A DNA stretch of 45,087 bases from Flavobacterium sp. HSC-61S13 (GCF_024171535.1 NZ_JALJZV010000022.1:1-45087); one strand, 5' to 3'; counted from the stretch's first letter, positions 8,636 through 17,656 are shown. Notes: generated by a model from the sequence alone, not told the origin. Numbers and translations are program-made.

Positions 8636-9229
8636 ATGTTTTCTGAAAACCTATTAAAACAGTTAGACTTTATAAGGGAAATTGATAAAGTCAAATACAT
8701 TCAACGTAAAACCAAATTGTTCGACAGTGACAGGAACGAAAATGATGCCGAACACAGCTGGCATCTGGCACTGATGGCATTGGTATTAGCAGAACATGCG
8801 AATGAGCCGATTGACCTTTTAAAAGTAGTAAAAATGGTGTTGATCCACGATATCGTTGAAATAGATGCAGGAGATATTTTTATATATGATACCGCAAAGA
8901 ATCACAGCAATACCGATGCAGAAAGAGCGGTTGCACAGCGAATTTTTGGATTGTTACCCAAAGCGCAAGCTGATGAAATGTTAGCCATTTGGGAAGAATT
9001 TGAAGCGGGTAAAACCGCCGAAGCTAAGTTTGCCAGAACCATGGATCGATTGGAGCCCTTATTGCAGAATACTTCTAACAATGGCGGAACCTGGAAAGAA
9101 TTTGATGTCAGTTATGACAAAGTCATCGAAAAAAAGAAAGTCATGGCCGAGGGGTCTGAAGTGATTTGGGACTATGCGGAGCAATTGATAGAGCAAAGCG
9201 TTGAAAAGGGTATACTTAAGAAAAAGTAA
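8636..9229 (+). CDS. HD-domain phosphohydrolase, YfbR/HDDC2-like
   Basis: HD-superfamily metal-dependent phosphohydrolase of 197 residues. The metal ligands are visible as NDAEHSWH (His40) and LIHDIVEIDAGD (His71-Asp72), with a C-terminal Asp in ARTMDRLEPLLQ. This subgroup includes 5'-deoxynucleotidases and related nucleotide hydrolases; the exact substrate cannot be read from sequence. The start at 8636 is preferred to the upstream TTG because the likely transcript start lies between them. Followed after 37 bp by the flavoprotein gene, so the two may be co-transcribed. Confidence 0.8.
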   Translation: MFSENLLKQLDFIREIDKVKYIQRKTKLFDSDRNENDAEHSWHLALMALVLAEHANEPIDLLKVVKMVLIHDIVEIDAGDIFIYDTAKNHSNTDAERAVAQRIFGLLPKAQADEMLAIWEEFEAGKTAEAKFARTMDRLEPLLQNTSNNGGTWKEFDVSYDKVIEKKKVMAEGSEVIWDYAEQLIEQSVEKGILKKK

Positions 9230-9266
9230 TTTTTTGGGATTGCAGTTTGCATAAATAAAAGTATTG

Positions 9267-10730
9267 ATGAAAAAAGAAGAAAGCGAAGCGTCGAGTTGGT
9301 TGATGTGCGAGGATTGTTTGGGTCGTGGAAAAAAAAGTAGAAAGCTCAGTACTCGAGCTCGGCGCGACTATGCTTTGTTAGTTGCTGAATTTGAACGATC
9401 TAATAAACAGGGAATAGCACCTATCCGACCAACAGGACACCAATATCCCTGTGAAAGTTGTGGGGGATCGGGATTGCTTTATTCTTCACATTATCCGATA
9501 CCTGATAGAGAGAACCAACCTCATGTTGCGATTATTGGTGGGGGAATAGGTGGCGTAGCTTTGGCAGTAGCCTGCTTGCATCGCGGTATTCCGTTTACAC
9601 TTTATGAGCGCGATTACGATTTTGAGGCGCGATCGCAGGGTTATGGATTAACCTTACAACAGGCGAGTAAAGCCATCGAAGGTTTGGGACTTTTTTCTTT
9701 AAAAGACGGGGTTATTTCTACACGCCATTTGGTACATACAACAGATGGAAAAGTCATTGGAGAGTGGGGCGTTAGAAAATGGATGCAGTCTGAAAGCATA
9801 ACTTCTGCAAAGCGAAGTAATGTTCACATTGCTCGACAATCTTTGCGGTTGGCACTATTGGAACAGCTCGGTGGGCAGCAGATGGTCAAGTGGGGGCATC
9901 AATTAATTGATATAAAGCAAACGGACGGAGCGGGAGTAGACTTGTCATTTCGCGTAAATGGAGTTTTGCAACAAGCCAAAGCTGACTTGGTTGTTGGTGC
10001 CGATGGTATCCGCAGTTCGGTACGTCGATTGTTGATCGACGAGCAAATTAACCCATTGCGTTATTTGGGATGTATCGTGATATTGGGTATTTGTCCTTTA
10101 GCGGCTTTAGAAGGATTGCAAAGTACTTTACTCGATTCGGCTACGGTATTTCAAACCGCCAATGGCAACGAGCGCATCTATATGATGCCTTATACCAAAG
10201 ACAGCATCATGTGGCAATTGAGTTTTCCGATGGATGAAGCAGAGGCGAAAATCCTTAGTGCTCAGGGGCCACAAGCATTAAAGGATGAAGCCTGTCACAG
10301 GACACCTTGGCACGATCCCATCACTCAGATTTTAGCGGCAACAGATCCGGCTCAGGTTTCAGGCTATCCTGTTTACGATAGAGAACTCTTACAGCCCGAG
10401 GACTTAGTCCATGCTGGAGCAGTAACGCTCATTGGCGATGCAGCACATCCGATGAGCCCATTTAAGGGGCAGGGTGCCAATCAGGCCTTAATAGATGCCT
10501 TGATGTTGGCACGCGGTATATCTAAGGGGTGTGGATTTTTTAATCCGTGGAGACAACAAGGACTAAGAAAAAGTGTGTTGTCCGAGTTTGAATCTAACAT
10601 GTTAGAACGCAGTGCTGTTAAGGTACAAGACTCCGCCGCCGCTGCCGAATTTCTACATTCTGAAACCGTGCTCTTCGAAGGCGATGAACCCAGAGGACGC
10701 TGTTTAAAGTCGACTACGAACAATGATTAA
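9267..10730 (+). CDS. FAD-dependent monooxygenase with N-terminal DnaJ-like zinc motif
   Basis: 487-residue class A flavoprotein monooxygenase. The dinucleotide-binding motif GGGIGG is at residues 91-96, DG-type VVGADGIRSSVR in the middle, and the second FAD motif GDAAHPMSPFKGQGANQALIDA near residue 390. Ahead of the flavin domain are about 85 extra residues with two CxxCxGxG motifs (CEDCLGRG at 14-21, CESCGGSG at 62-69). This is the pattern of the DnaJ zinc-binding module, here with one pair of repeats. Substrate unknown; related enzymes hydroxylate aromatic or polyketide substrates, and some inactivate tetracyclines. The ATG at 9267 is preferred to the TTG just before it. Confidence 0.82.
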   Translation: MKKEESEASSWLMCEDCLGRGKKSRKLSTRARRDYALLVAEFERSNKQGIAPIRPTGHQYPCESCGGSGLLYSSHYPIPDRENQPHVAIIGGGIGGVALAVACLHRGIPFTLYERDYDFEARSQGYGLTLQQASKAIEGLGLFSLKDGVISTRHLVHTTDGKVIGEWGVRKWMQSESITSAKRSNVHIARQSLRLALLEQLGGQQMVKWGHQLIDIKQTDGAGVDLSFRVNGVLQQAKADLVVGADGIRSSVRRLLIDEQINPLRYLGCIVILGICPLAALEGLQSTLLDSATVFQTANGNERIYMMPYTKDSIMWQLSFPMDEAEAKILSAQGPQALKDEACHRTPWHDPITQILAATDPAQVSGYPVYDRELLQPEDLVHAGAVTLIGDAAHPMSPFKGQGANQALIDALMLARGISKGCGFFNPWRQQGLRKSVLSEFESNMLERSAVKVQDSAAAAEFLHSETVLFEGDEPRGRCLKSTTNND

Positions 10731-11064
10731 TGTTGAAGTGCTAATGCTGTCAGTGAAGTTGCTGTTTGAACAAAATAGTCGGGACAAATCTTTTAAAACA
10801 TTCCGACAACATACCATTTTATTATAATTAATAGCGCATTAGATATTCGTTCGTTCGAGCGTTAATCTGAAATTAATAGTTGATCTTTAGTGTTATAATT
10901 CGTAAAAATTATGGATGAATAAAGGAGCTGATCGAATGAATAAAAAGCGAAAAACAGCGTAAATATTTGACTGAAATTAGAAGGTACTAGATAACTTTTT
11001 ATGTCTAATTCTATTTTTATCATTTTTATTGTAGTTTATATTAATTTGTAAGTAGTTGATAGTG
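10731..11064. other. intergenic region upstream of the trp promoters
   Basis: About 330 bp without a supported gene. It includes an 8-codon ATG frame at 10936 preceded by AAGGAG, too short to call. No terminator with a T-tract is evident after the flavoprotein gene. Confidence 0.4.
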
Positions 11065-11125
11065 TTTGTTTTGAAAAATAATTTAATTTATTTTTGGAAG
11101 TATAAAATATTATTATATACATTTG
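11065..11125 (+). promoter_or_regulatory. trp operon promoter region (two candidate promoters)
   Basis: Two overlapping matches to the Bacteroidota promoter exist: TTTG (11065-11068) with 20 bp to TATTTTTG (11089-11096), and TTTG (11093-11096) with 21 bp to TACATTTG (11118-11125). The first would give a leader of about 30 nt before the leader peptide. The second would start transcription almost at its ATG, making it nearly leaderless. Confidence 0.65.
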
Positions 11126-11133
11126 TCCCACTT

Positions 11134-11199
11134 ATGAAAAACATTTCACAAAATAATACGTGGTGGTGGCTAACTAAATCTTTCGGATTGAGTTGGTAA
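11134..11199 (+). CDS. trpL: trp leader peptide with three consecutive Trp codons
   Basis: A 21-codon frame begins MKNISQNNT, then three TGG codons in a row (11161-11169), then LTKSFGLS, a fourth Trp codon and TAA. Four Trp in 21 residues directly upstream of trpE is the hallmark of an attenuation leader peptide. The Trp codons lie just ahead of a hairpin that competes with an antiterminator (next entry). The peptide itself need have no function beyond sensing charged tRNA-Trp. Confidence 0.9.
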   Translation: MKNISQNNTWWWLTKSFGLSW

Positions 11200-11266
11200 A
11201 CGCTATTATATTATTTTGTATCTAAAATAACTATTAGAAGCCCGCTGGATCCAGCGGGCTTTTTTT
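11170..11266 (+). promoter_or_regulatory. trp attenuator: pause hairpin, antiterminator and terminator
   Basis: Three mutually exclusive pairings can be read. (1) A hairpin at 11170-11196: CTAACT/AGTTGG plus AATC/GATT around a 5-nt loop. (2) An antiterminator: GGATTGAGTTGG (11185-11196) with CCCGCTGGATCC (11241-11252), 10 of 12 positions paired including two wobbles. (3) A terminator: the perfect palindrome AAGCCCGCTG-GATC-CAGCGGGCTT (11239-11262) followed by T's. A ribosome stalled on the Trp codons would mask 11170-11180 and favour (2). A ribosome at the stop codon would cover 11185-11196 and favour (3). This is the classical logic of trp attenuation. Confidence 0.85.
11239..11266 (+). terminator. 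attenuator terminator before trpE
   Basis: The 24-nt perfect palindrome with a GC-rich 10-bp stem and GATC loop, with seven T's overlapping and following its end, is a textbook intrinsic terminator. It lies 46 bp before the trpE start and cannot belong to the flavoprotein gene, which ends 500 bp upstream. Confidence 0.92.
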
Positions 11267-11312
11267 GTGCCCAAAATTTCCATTTCATTTTATAATCTTT
11301 TAAATCAATTTC

Positions 11313-12704
11313 ATGATTTATACTTTCAAAACCCTTGTAAAAAAGGGACTTAGCGATACGAACACGCCTGTAGAGTTGTATTTAAAATTGCGCGATCAGT
11401 TTCAAAACTGCTTTTTATTAGAGAGTTCAGAATACAAAAGCAGAGAAAATAGCTACTCTTACATCTGTTTACAACCGCTAGCATCGTTTATTGCAGAGCG
11501 GGATAGTACAAGCATACAATATCCAGATGGGCGTAAAGATGTTTTGGATAATAGCAAAATCGACCTCGCGGGTGAATTGAATGCATTCGCCAAATCATTT
11601 GATACTGTTGATTTAAATTTAGGTTTTGTAAACAACGGATTGTTTGGTTATACTTCCTATGATGCGATTCCTTTTTTTGAAGATATATCCTTTGAGAATA
11701 AATCGTTTAAATTGCCGCTATTGCAATATCACTTCTTTCGATTTCTTATCGTTTTTAATCATTTTAACAACGAAATTTTTCTTCTAGAACATTTACAAGA
11801 AGGCGAATCATCTCAACTGAATCATATTAGTGAGCTGATTTCAAAACGCGCAATCACTCCTTTTGACTTTAGTGCTGAAGCGGTAGAAAGCTCGAATTTC
11901 ACGGATCCCGATTTTCTAAAAGCGATAGCTAGAGGTATTGAACATTGTTATCTGGGAGATGTTTTTCAAGTGGTGCTGTCGCGTAAATTTCGCAGGAAAT
12001 TTAAAGGTGATGAATTCAATGTTTACCGCGCTTTGCGCTCTATAAATCCATCGGCTTATCTGTTCTATTTCGACTACGGCGATTTTAAGATCTTTGGTTC
12101 CTCACCTGAGGCACAATTAACCATTCACAACAATACGGCTGTCATTCACCCCATTGCCGGTACTTTTAGACGTAGTGGTGATGCTGCAGTAGATCAGCAG
12201 TTAGCGATTCAACTCCGTGAAGACGTCAAAGAAAATGCCGAACATATTATGCTGGTTGATTTGGCGCGAAATGATTTGAGTAAAAACAGCCAAAGGGTAA
12301 AAGTAGACGCCTTTAAAGAGGTGGAATTTTACTCTCATGTCATACACTTGGTTTCTAAAGTAAGCGCACAATTGAATCCGGGATTTAATCCTATTCGAAT
12401 CTTTGGCGATACGTATCCTGCGGGCACTTTATCGGGAGCACCCAAACACAAAGCCATGCAAATTATCGATGCCAATGAACCGGAAAGCAGAGGGTTTTAT
12501 GGTGGAGCAGTTGGATTAATTGGATTTAATGGATCGTTTAATCACGCCATTTTTATTCGATCGTTTTTAAGCCAACATCATGTTCTGACCTATCAGGCAG
12601 GATGTGGCGTAGTAGCCAAATCCAATGCTGAAAGCGAATTAGAAGAAGTTAATAATAAATTAATGGCTTTGCGCAAGGCTATTGAACTAGCAAATACCCT
12701 TTAG
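11313..12704 (+). CDS. trpE: anthranilate synthase component I
   Basis: TrpE (463 residues) makes anthranilate from chorismate with ammonia supplied by TrpG. The N-terminal LLES motif (residues 35-38), part of the tryptophan feedback site in this family, is present. The C-terminal chorismate-binding domain shows GDVFQVVLSRKF, GSSPEAQL, HPIAGTFRR, ENAEHIMLVDLARNDL and PAGTLSGAPKHKAM. Slightly short at the N-terminus compared with enteric TrpE, as is common in Bacteroidota. First structural gene after the attenuator; trpG starts 2 bp after its stop. Confidence 0.96.
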   Translation: MIYTFKTLVKKGLSDTNTPVELYLKLRDQFQNCFLLESSEYKSRENSYSYICLQPLASFIAERDSTSIQYPDGRKDVLDNSKIDLAGELNAFAKSFDTVDLNLGFVNNGLFGYTSYDAIPFFEDISFENKSFKLPLLQYHFFRFLIVFNHFNNEIFLLEHLQEGESSQLNHISELISKRAITPFDFSAEAVESSNFTDPDFLKAIARGIEHCYLGDVFQVVLSRKFRRKFKGDEFNVYRALRSINPSAYLFYFDYGDFKIFGSSPEAQLTIHNNTAVIHPIAGTFRRSGDAAVDQQLAIQLREDVKENAEHIMLVDLARNDLSKNSQRVKVDAFKEVEFYSHVIHLVSKVSAQLNPGFNPIRIFGDTYPAGTLSGAPKHKAMQIIDANEPESRGFYGGAVGLIGFNGSFNHAIFIRSFLSQHHVLTYQAGCGVVAKSNAESELEEVNNKLMALRKAIELANTL

Positions 12705-12706
12705 TT

Positions 12707-13309
12707 ATGAAAATTTTAGTCATAGACAATTACGATTCGTTTGTATATAATCTGGTTCATATTTTATATAACCTCGGCTTAGAAGACATCGTAGTTTGTA
12801 AAAACGATAATATTGATTTGACAACCATCAACCAATTTGATAAAATCTTATTATCTCCAGGACCTGGTGTTCCAAAAGATGCCGGATTGATGCCTGAAAT
12901 CATCAAGCGGTTTGGACCTTCAAAAAGCATCTTAGGCATCTGTCTGGGGCATCAGGCTATAGCTGAGAGCTTTGGTGTTAAACTCATCAATTTGCAAACC
13001 CCCTTACACGGTATTTCTTCCCAGTTGACCATTATCCATCCAGATTATTTATTTGAGGGAATTTCTTCGGGTATTAAAATCGGACATTATCATTCTTGGA
13101 TCGTAGAAAATCAATTGCCACGCGAACTCGAAGTACTCGCCTTAGATGAGAGCGGTCATATTATGGCGATCAAGCATCGACAATATGATTTGAGGGGATT
13201 ACAGTTTCATCCCGAATCCGTGTTGACTGAAATGGGCGTAAAAATGATAGCAAACTGGATAGGGGGATCTCAAATGGAGTCCAATGAATTTAAAGAAAAA
13301 CAAAAATGA
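12707..13309 (+). CDS. trpG: anthranilate synthase component II (glutamine amidotransferase)
   Basis: Class I glutamine amidotransferase subunit of anthranilate synthase (200 residues), not fused to trpD. The catalytic triad is visible as Cys79 in LGICLGHQ and His168/Glu170 in QFHPES; NYDSFVYNL and SPGPGVP are typical. Gives NH3 to TrpE. Similar proteins (PabA) serve folate synthesis and may be shared, but its place in the operon supports trp. The stop overlaps the trpD start by 4 bp. Confidence 0.95.
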   Translation: MKILVIDNYDSFVYNLVHILYNLGLEDIVVCKNDNIDLTTINQFDKILLSPGPGVPKDAGLMPEIIKRFGPSKSILGICLGHQAIAESFGVKLINLQTPLHGISSQLTIIHPDYLFEGISSGIKIGHYHSWIVENQLPRELEVLALDESGHIMAIKHRQYDLRGLQFHPESVLTEMGVKMIANWIGGSQMESNEFKEKQK

Positions 13310-14298
13310 GAGACGTATTAGAACATTTATACCAGCATAAAACCTTTACAAAGAGTGAAGCCAAAGCGGTATTGACCAGCATTGCAACGGGGGTGTATGA
13401 TTCCAATCAGATAGCCTCTTTTGTAACCACATTTATCATGCGGAACATCACCTTAGACGAACTCAGCGGGTTTCGAGAAGCGTTAATTTCATTGAGCCAT
13501 ACCGTCGATTTATCCTTTTGTAATCCGATGGATGTTTGCGGTACTGGAGGCGATGGTAAGAACACCTTTAATATTTCTACTCTAACTTCATTTGTCGTTG
13601 CGGGGGCAGGAATAGCAGTTGCAAAACACGGTAATTATGGTGTATCATCCATTTCGGGTTCATCCAATGTATTAGAATTTTTGGGAGTTCAATTCCAAAC
13701 GAATGAAGTGCTTTTAAAAAAGCAGTTGGAGGAAGCGAACATCTGTTTTTTACACGCGCCCTTGTTTCATCCGGCACTGCAAGTAGTAGCGCCAATTCGA
13801 AAAGCATTGGGTGTAAAAACCTTTTTTAATATGCTGGGGCCCTTGGTTAATCCAGCTCAACCAAAAGTTCAAATGACAGGGGTTTTTAATCCGGAACTCG
13901 CGCGGATGTATCAGTACCTCTTTCAACAAGAAGATGTTCAATACTGTATTGTGCATGCTCTAGATGGGTATGATGAGATTACCTTAACAGCAAACACCAA
14001 GCTATTCAATAACCAAGGTGAACATATCATAAAACCCGAACAATTCGGATTCGACCCGTGTTTACCAGCCACATTATACGGTGGGAATACCGTTAGTGAA
14101 GCCGCCCATATTTTTATGAATATTATAGAAGGGAATGGAACAGTAGCCCAAAACCAGGTAGTACTCGCCAATGCGGCTACGGCTATTAAAACCTATTACC
14201 CCTCCAAATCCTATGAAGAGGCAATGGCTATGGCAACAGCGTCTTTGTTTGGATTAAAGGCCAAAAAAGCATTCACCACCTTAAGAGCAATACAATGA
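13306..14298 (+). CDS. trpD: anthranilate phosphoribosyltransferase
   Basis: 330-residue TrpD, transferring phosphoribose from PRPP to anthranilate. The PRPP-binding loop CGTGGDGKNTFNIST (about residues 78-92) and KHGN (107-110) are intact, as is the conserved LGVKTFFNMLGPLVNPA. Length matches the family. Coupled by ATGA overlaps to trpG upstream and trpC downstream. Confidence 0.96.
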   Translation: MRDVLEHLYQHKTFTKSEAKAVLTSIATGVYDSNQIASFVTTFIMRNITLDELSGFREALISLSHTVDLSFCNPMDVCGTGGDGKNTFNISTLTSFVVAGAGIAVAKHGNYGVSSISGSSNVLEFLGVQFQTNEVLLKKQLEEANICFLHAPLFHPALQVVAPIRKALGVKTFFNMLGPLVNPAQPKVQMTGVFNPELARMYQYLFQQEDVQYCIVHALDGYDEITLTANTKLFNNQGEHIIKPEQFGFDPCLPATLYGGNTVSEAAHIFMNIIEGNGTVAQNQVVLANAATAIKTYYPSKSYEEAMAMATASLFGLKAKKAFTTLRAIQ

Positions 14299-15083
14299 AA
14301 ATATTAGAGACGATCAAACAGCAAAAAATTATAGAAGTTCGCGAACGCCGAAGTCTATACCCTATAAAATTATTAGAGCAAAGTAGGTACTTTGAAACAG
14401 CTTGTGTTTCATTAAAAGGGTATATCCACAGTGAAAAGCATCAGGGGATTATAGCGGAGTTTAAAAGAAAATCACCGTCAAAGGGAAATATTAATGTTTA
14501 TGCCGATGTGGAGAAGATCAGTTTGGGTTATATGCAGGCTGGGGCCTCAGCCTTATCTGTTTTAACCGATGAAACCTTTTTTGGAGCAAAAAAACAGGAT
14601 TTGCCTACGGCTAGAAAACTGAATTATTGTCCGATACTGCGAAAGGACTTTATCATTGACGAATACCAGTTAATCGAATCAAAAGCCATGGGAGCCGACA
14701 CCATTTTGTTGATTGCCAAAATACTTACCCCAGCACAAATTGCCCAATTCACCACTTTGGCTCATCAATTAGGTATGGAAGTACTTTTGGAAATACACAC
14801 CGAAACGGAGATTTTAGACAATATCCATACCCATGCGGATTTGGTAGGGATCAACAACCGCAACCTAAACAGCTTTGAAGTAGATGTTGAAAACAGCATC
14901 CGTTTGGCGGGTTTATTACCTGAGGGTGTTGTAAAAATTGCCGAAAGTGGATTGGAATCGGCTGCTGTGATTAAAACCCTTAAAAACAACGGTTTTTCAG
15001 GGTTTTTAATCGGAGAGTACTTTATGAAAACCGCTGATCCTGCGGCCAAATGTGCCGCATTAATAAAAGAATTACGACTGTGA
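14295..15083 (+). CDS. trpC: indole-3-glycerol-phosphate synthase
   Basis: 262-residue TIM-barrel enzyme closing the indole ring. Catalytic signatures are present: AEFKRKSPSKG (residues 54-64), LRKDFIIDEYQ, GINNRNL and IAESG. Not fused to trpF, unlike in enteric bacteria. Overlaps both trpD (4 bp) and the GTG start of trpF (4 bp). Confidence 0.96.
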   Translation: MKILETIKQQKIIEVRERRSLYPIKLLEQSRYFETACVSLKGYIHSEKHQGIIAEFKRKSPSKGNINVYADVEKISLGYMQAGASALSVLTDETFFGAKKQDLPTARKLNYCPILRKDFIIDEYQLIESKAMGADTILLIAKILTPAQIAQFTTLAHQLGMEVLLEIHTETEILDNIHTHADLVGINNRNLNSFEVDVENSIRLAGLLPEGVVKIAESGLESAAVIKTLKNNGFSGFLIGEYFMKTADPAAKCAALIKELRL

Positions 15084-15715
15084 AAATTAAGATCTGTGGA
15101 ATGAAATATCTCGAAAATATTCGAGAAATCACCGCGCTAAGACCCGATTATTTAGGTTTTATCTTTTACGAGCAATCGCCGCGATTTGTAGGGGAGGATT
15201 TTGAAATTTTAGCATTGGAGGACTCTCAGAATCCCATAGAGAAAACGGCTGTTTTTGTCAACCAATCCAATGAGGTTATGGTAGCGAAACTCATGCAATA
15301 CGGTATTAAAACCGTTCAGTTGCACGGCGGGGAATCCACACAACAGTGCCGGACTTTAAAACAAAAGGGATATACCGTTATAAAGGCATTTTCTATAGGT
15401 GCATATTTCGATTTCTCGACGTTAAAGGATTATGAGAAGGTCGTTGATTATTTCCTCTTTGATACACAGAGTATCGGTTATGGTGGTAGCGGTATTTCAT
15501 TTAATTGGGATCTTTTACAGCAGTACCAATTGTCAACAGCTTTCTTTTTAAGCGGGGGCTTGGGACTGCATAATGTACAACAGCTTTTAGCGGTGAAACA
15601 CCCTATGCTTTACGGATATGACTTTAACAGCAGTTTGGAAAGTGAACCCGGATTAAAAGACCGGGAACTCGTTCAATCAATAATAAAAATAATAAAGAAA
15701 AATGAGCGCATTTAG
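15080..15715 (+). CDS. trpF: phosphoribosylanthranilate isomerase
   Basis: 211-residue TIM-barrel isomerase. It begins KIKICGMKYLENI, with the catalytic Cys in KICGM; VQLHG, the catalytic-Asp segment FLFDTQ and GGSGISFNW are conserved. The start is taken as GTG at 15080, overlapping the trpC stop as GTGA. A frame with an ATG at 15050 lies inside trpC and adds residues not seen in the family. The 3' end overlaps trpB by 14 bp. Confidence 0.92.
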   Translation: MKIKICGMKYLENIREITALRPDYLGFIFYEQSPRFVGEDFEILALEDSQNPIEKTAVFVNQSNEVMVAKLMQYGIKTVQLHGGESTQQCRTLKQKGYTVIKAFSIGAYFDFSTLKDYEKVVDYFLFDTQSIGYGGSGISFNWDLLQQYQLSTAFFLSGGLGLHNVQQLLAVKHPMLYGYDFNSSLESEPGLKDRELVQSIIKIIKKNERI

Positions 15716-16886
15716 CCCTGATAGCAATGGATTTTATGGTGAATTTGGCGGAGCCTTTATTCCCGAAATGCTTTATCCAAACGTATTGGAACTGCAACAA
15801 AATTATAAGATAATTATCGATTCTAAAGATTTTCAAGAGGAGTTTCGCTCCTTATTGCGGGATTATGTGGGGCGACCTACACCCTTATATTTTTCAAAAA
15901 ATCTCTCTGAAATGTTTCAAGCAAATATTTATCTAAAGCGGGAAGATTTAACACATACGGGAGCACATAAAATCAACAATACCATTGGACAGATACTCTT
16001 GGCAAAACGGTTGAATAAAAAACAAATCATTGCCGAAACCGGTGCGGGACAACACGGGGTCGCCGTGGCCACAACTTGTGCGTTGATGAATATGGAATGC
16101 ACTATTTATATGGGTGAAATCGATATACAGCGGCAAAGGCCTAATGTCGAAAAAATGAAGATGCTCGGTGCTAAAATCGCTCCGGTTACCAGTGGAAGTA
16201 AAACCCTAAAAGACGCGACCAATGAAGCGATCAGACAATGGATCAACAACCCTGTTGATACGCATTACATCATTGGATCTGTAGTTGGACCCCACCCATA
16301 TCCAGATATGGTATCGATTTTCCAATCGGTGATTAGCGAGGAAATCAGAATACAACTCAAGGACAAAACCGGGCGGGAGCAGCCCGATTGCATCATTGCT
16401 TGTTTGGGAGGGGGAAGTAATGCTATGGGGGCATTTTATCATTTTATAGGCGACAAAAAAACCCGACTTATCGCTGTTGAAGCAGGAGGAAAGGGAATTT
16501 ATAGCGGTAAAACTGCGGCGACAATTGCTTTGGGTAAAAAGGGCATTATTCACGGAAGTAAAACCTATTTAATACAAACAGACGACGGACAGATTGTTGA
16601 GCCACATTCTATTTCAGCGGGTTTAGATTATCCGGGTATAGGTCCGGCTCATTCGTTCCTACACGATGCGGGTTTGTCAGAAGTGGTCCATGTTACGGAT
16701 GACGAGGCTATGGCTGCGGGTTTAATGCTTTCGCAGAGAGAGGGAATCATACCGGCTTTGGAGTCGGCACACGCCTTGGCGTATTTACACAAGCTGCAAT
16801 TTAAAAAAGATGATGTGGTGGTCGTCAACTTATCGGGTAGAGGAGATAAAGACTTATTAACTTATAAGAAATACTTGGGATTATGA
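15702..16886 (+). CDS. trpB: tryptophan synthase beta chain
   Basis: 394-residue PLP enzyme condensing indole with serine. The PLP lysine is Lys90 in HTGAHKINN, the catalytic Glu is in AETGAGQHGV (Glu112), and the phosphate-cradling loop is GGGSNAMG. TrpB1 type by length and motifs, partnered with the adjacent trpA. Starts within the last 14 bp of trpF, ends overlapping trpA by 4 bp. Confidence 0.97.
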   Translation: MSAFSPDSNGFYGEFGGAFIPEMLYPNVLELQQNYKIIIDSKDFQEEFRSLLRDYVGRPTPLYFSKNLSEMFQANIYLKREDLTHTGAHKINNTIGQILLAKRLNKKQIIAETGAGQHGVAVATTCALMNMECTIYMGEIDIQRQRPNVEKMKMLGAKIAPVTSGSKTLKDATNEAIRQWINNPVDTHYIIGSVVGPHPYPDMVSIFQSVISEEIRIQLKDKTGREQPDCIIACLGGGSNAMGAFYHFIGDKKTRLIAVEAGGKGIYSGKTAATIALGKKGIIHGSKTYLIQTDDGQIVEPHSISAGLDYPGIGPAHSFLHDAGLSEVVHVTDDEAMAAGLMLSQREGIIPALESAHALAYLHKLQFKKDDVVVVNLSGRGDKDLLTYKKYLGL

Positions 16887-17656
16887 AAAACAGAATTACA
16901 GCATTGTTTGAGAGTAAAAAAGAAAACATCCTCTCGATTTATATGACGGCGGGTTATCCGCTATTAGAGGATACTTTAAGTGTAGTCAAAGAATTGGATC
17001 GCGCTGGAGTGGATATGATAGAAATTGGATTTCCATTTTCAGATCCTTTGGCGGATGGACCGGTCATACAACAGAGCAGCGAAATCGCGATTGCGAATGG
17101 GATGAGTCTCAAAGTCCTATTTGAACAACTTAAGGAATTGAGAACGCTAACGCAATTACCCGTTTTATTAATGGGGTATCTAAATCCGGTGTTGCAATTT
17201 GGAGCAGAAGAATTTATAGCCAAGTGTGCGGAGGTGGGTATAGACGGTATCATTATTCCCGATATGCCTTTTGGATATTTCGAATCTAATTTACAGCAAA
17301 GTTGCAAGGATAAAGGAGTTTCTAATATCTTACTGCTAACTCCACAAACGGAGATTAAGAGAATACGTGAAATTGATCACCATGCTACGGGTTTTATTTA
17401 TATGGTTTCGTCAAATAGTGTTACAGGAGGCACTAATACCAATCAATTAAACACGACCTATTTGGAGCGCACCCAAAAGTTGCAACTCAAAAATCCTTTG
17501 CTTACGGGATTCGGTATTCACGATGCTCTGAGCTTTAAAAGTGCAGCTCAGTTCAGTCGTGGTTGTATTATTGGAAGTGCCTTTGTCAAACACCTTACTG
17601 AAAACGGTATTACATCAGTTGGTATAAGTCAATTTATTAAAGAATTTCGACCATGA
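16883..17656 (+). CDS. trpA: tryptophan synthase alpha chain
   Basis: 257-residue TIM-barrel subunit cleaving indole-3-glycerol phosphate. Catalytic residues correspond to Glu47 (MIEIGFPFSDP) and Asp58 (LADGP); the flexible loop and YMVSSNSVTGG are present. Forms the alpha2beta2 complex with TrpB. ATGA overlaps on both sides indicate coupled translation. Confidence 0.96.
   Translation: MKNRITALFESKKENILSIYMTAGYPLLEDTLSVVKELDRAGVDMIEIGFPFSDPLADGPVIQQSSEIAIANGMSLKVLFEQLKELRTLTQLPVLLMGYLNPVLQFGAEEFIAKCAEVGIDGIIIPDMPFGYFESNLQQSCKDKGVSNILLLTPQTEIKRIREIDHHATGFIYMVSSNSVTGGTNTNQLNTTYLERTQKLQLKNPLLTGFGIHDALSFKSAAQFSRGCIIGSAFVKHLTENGITSVGISQFIKEFRP

Noticed and set aside
10936..10962. 8-codon frame preceded by AAGGAG upstream of the trp promoters
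   Set aside because: Too short, no Trp codons, upstream of the promoters that precede trpL.
13577..17307. Minus-strand open frames inside the trp operon
   Set aside because: They are antisense shadows of trpD, trpC, trpB and trpA, which have intact catalytic motifs.
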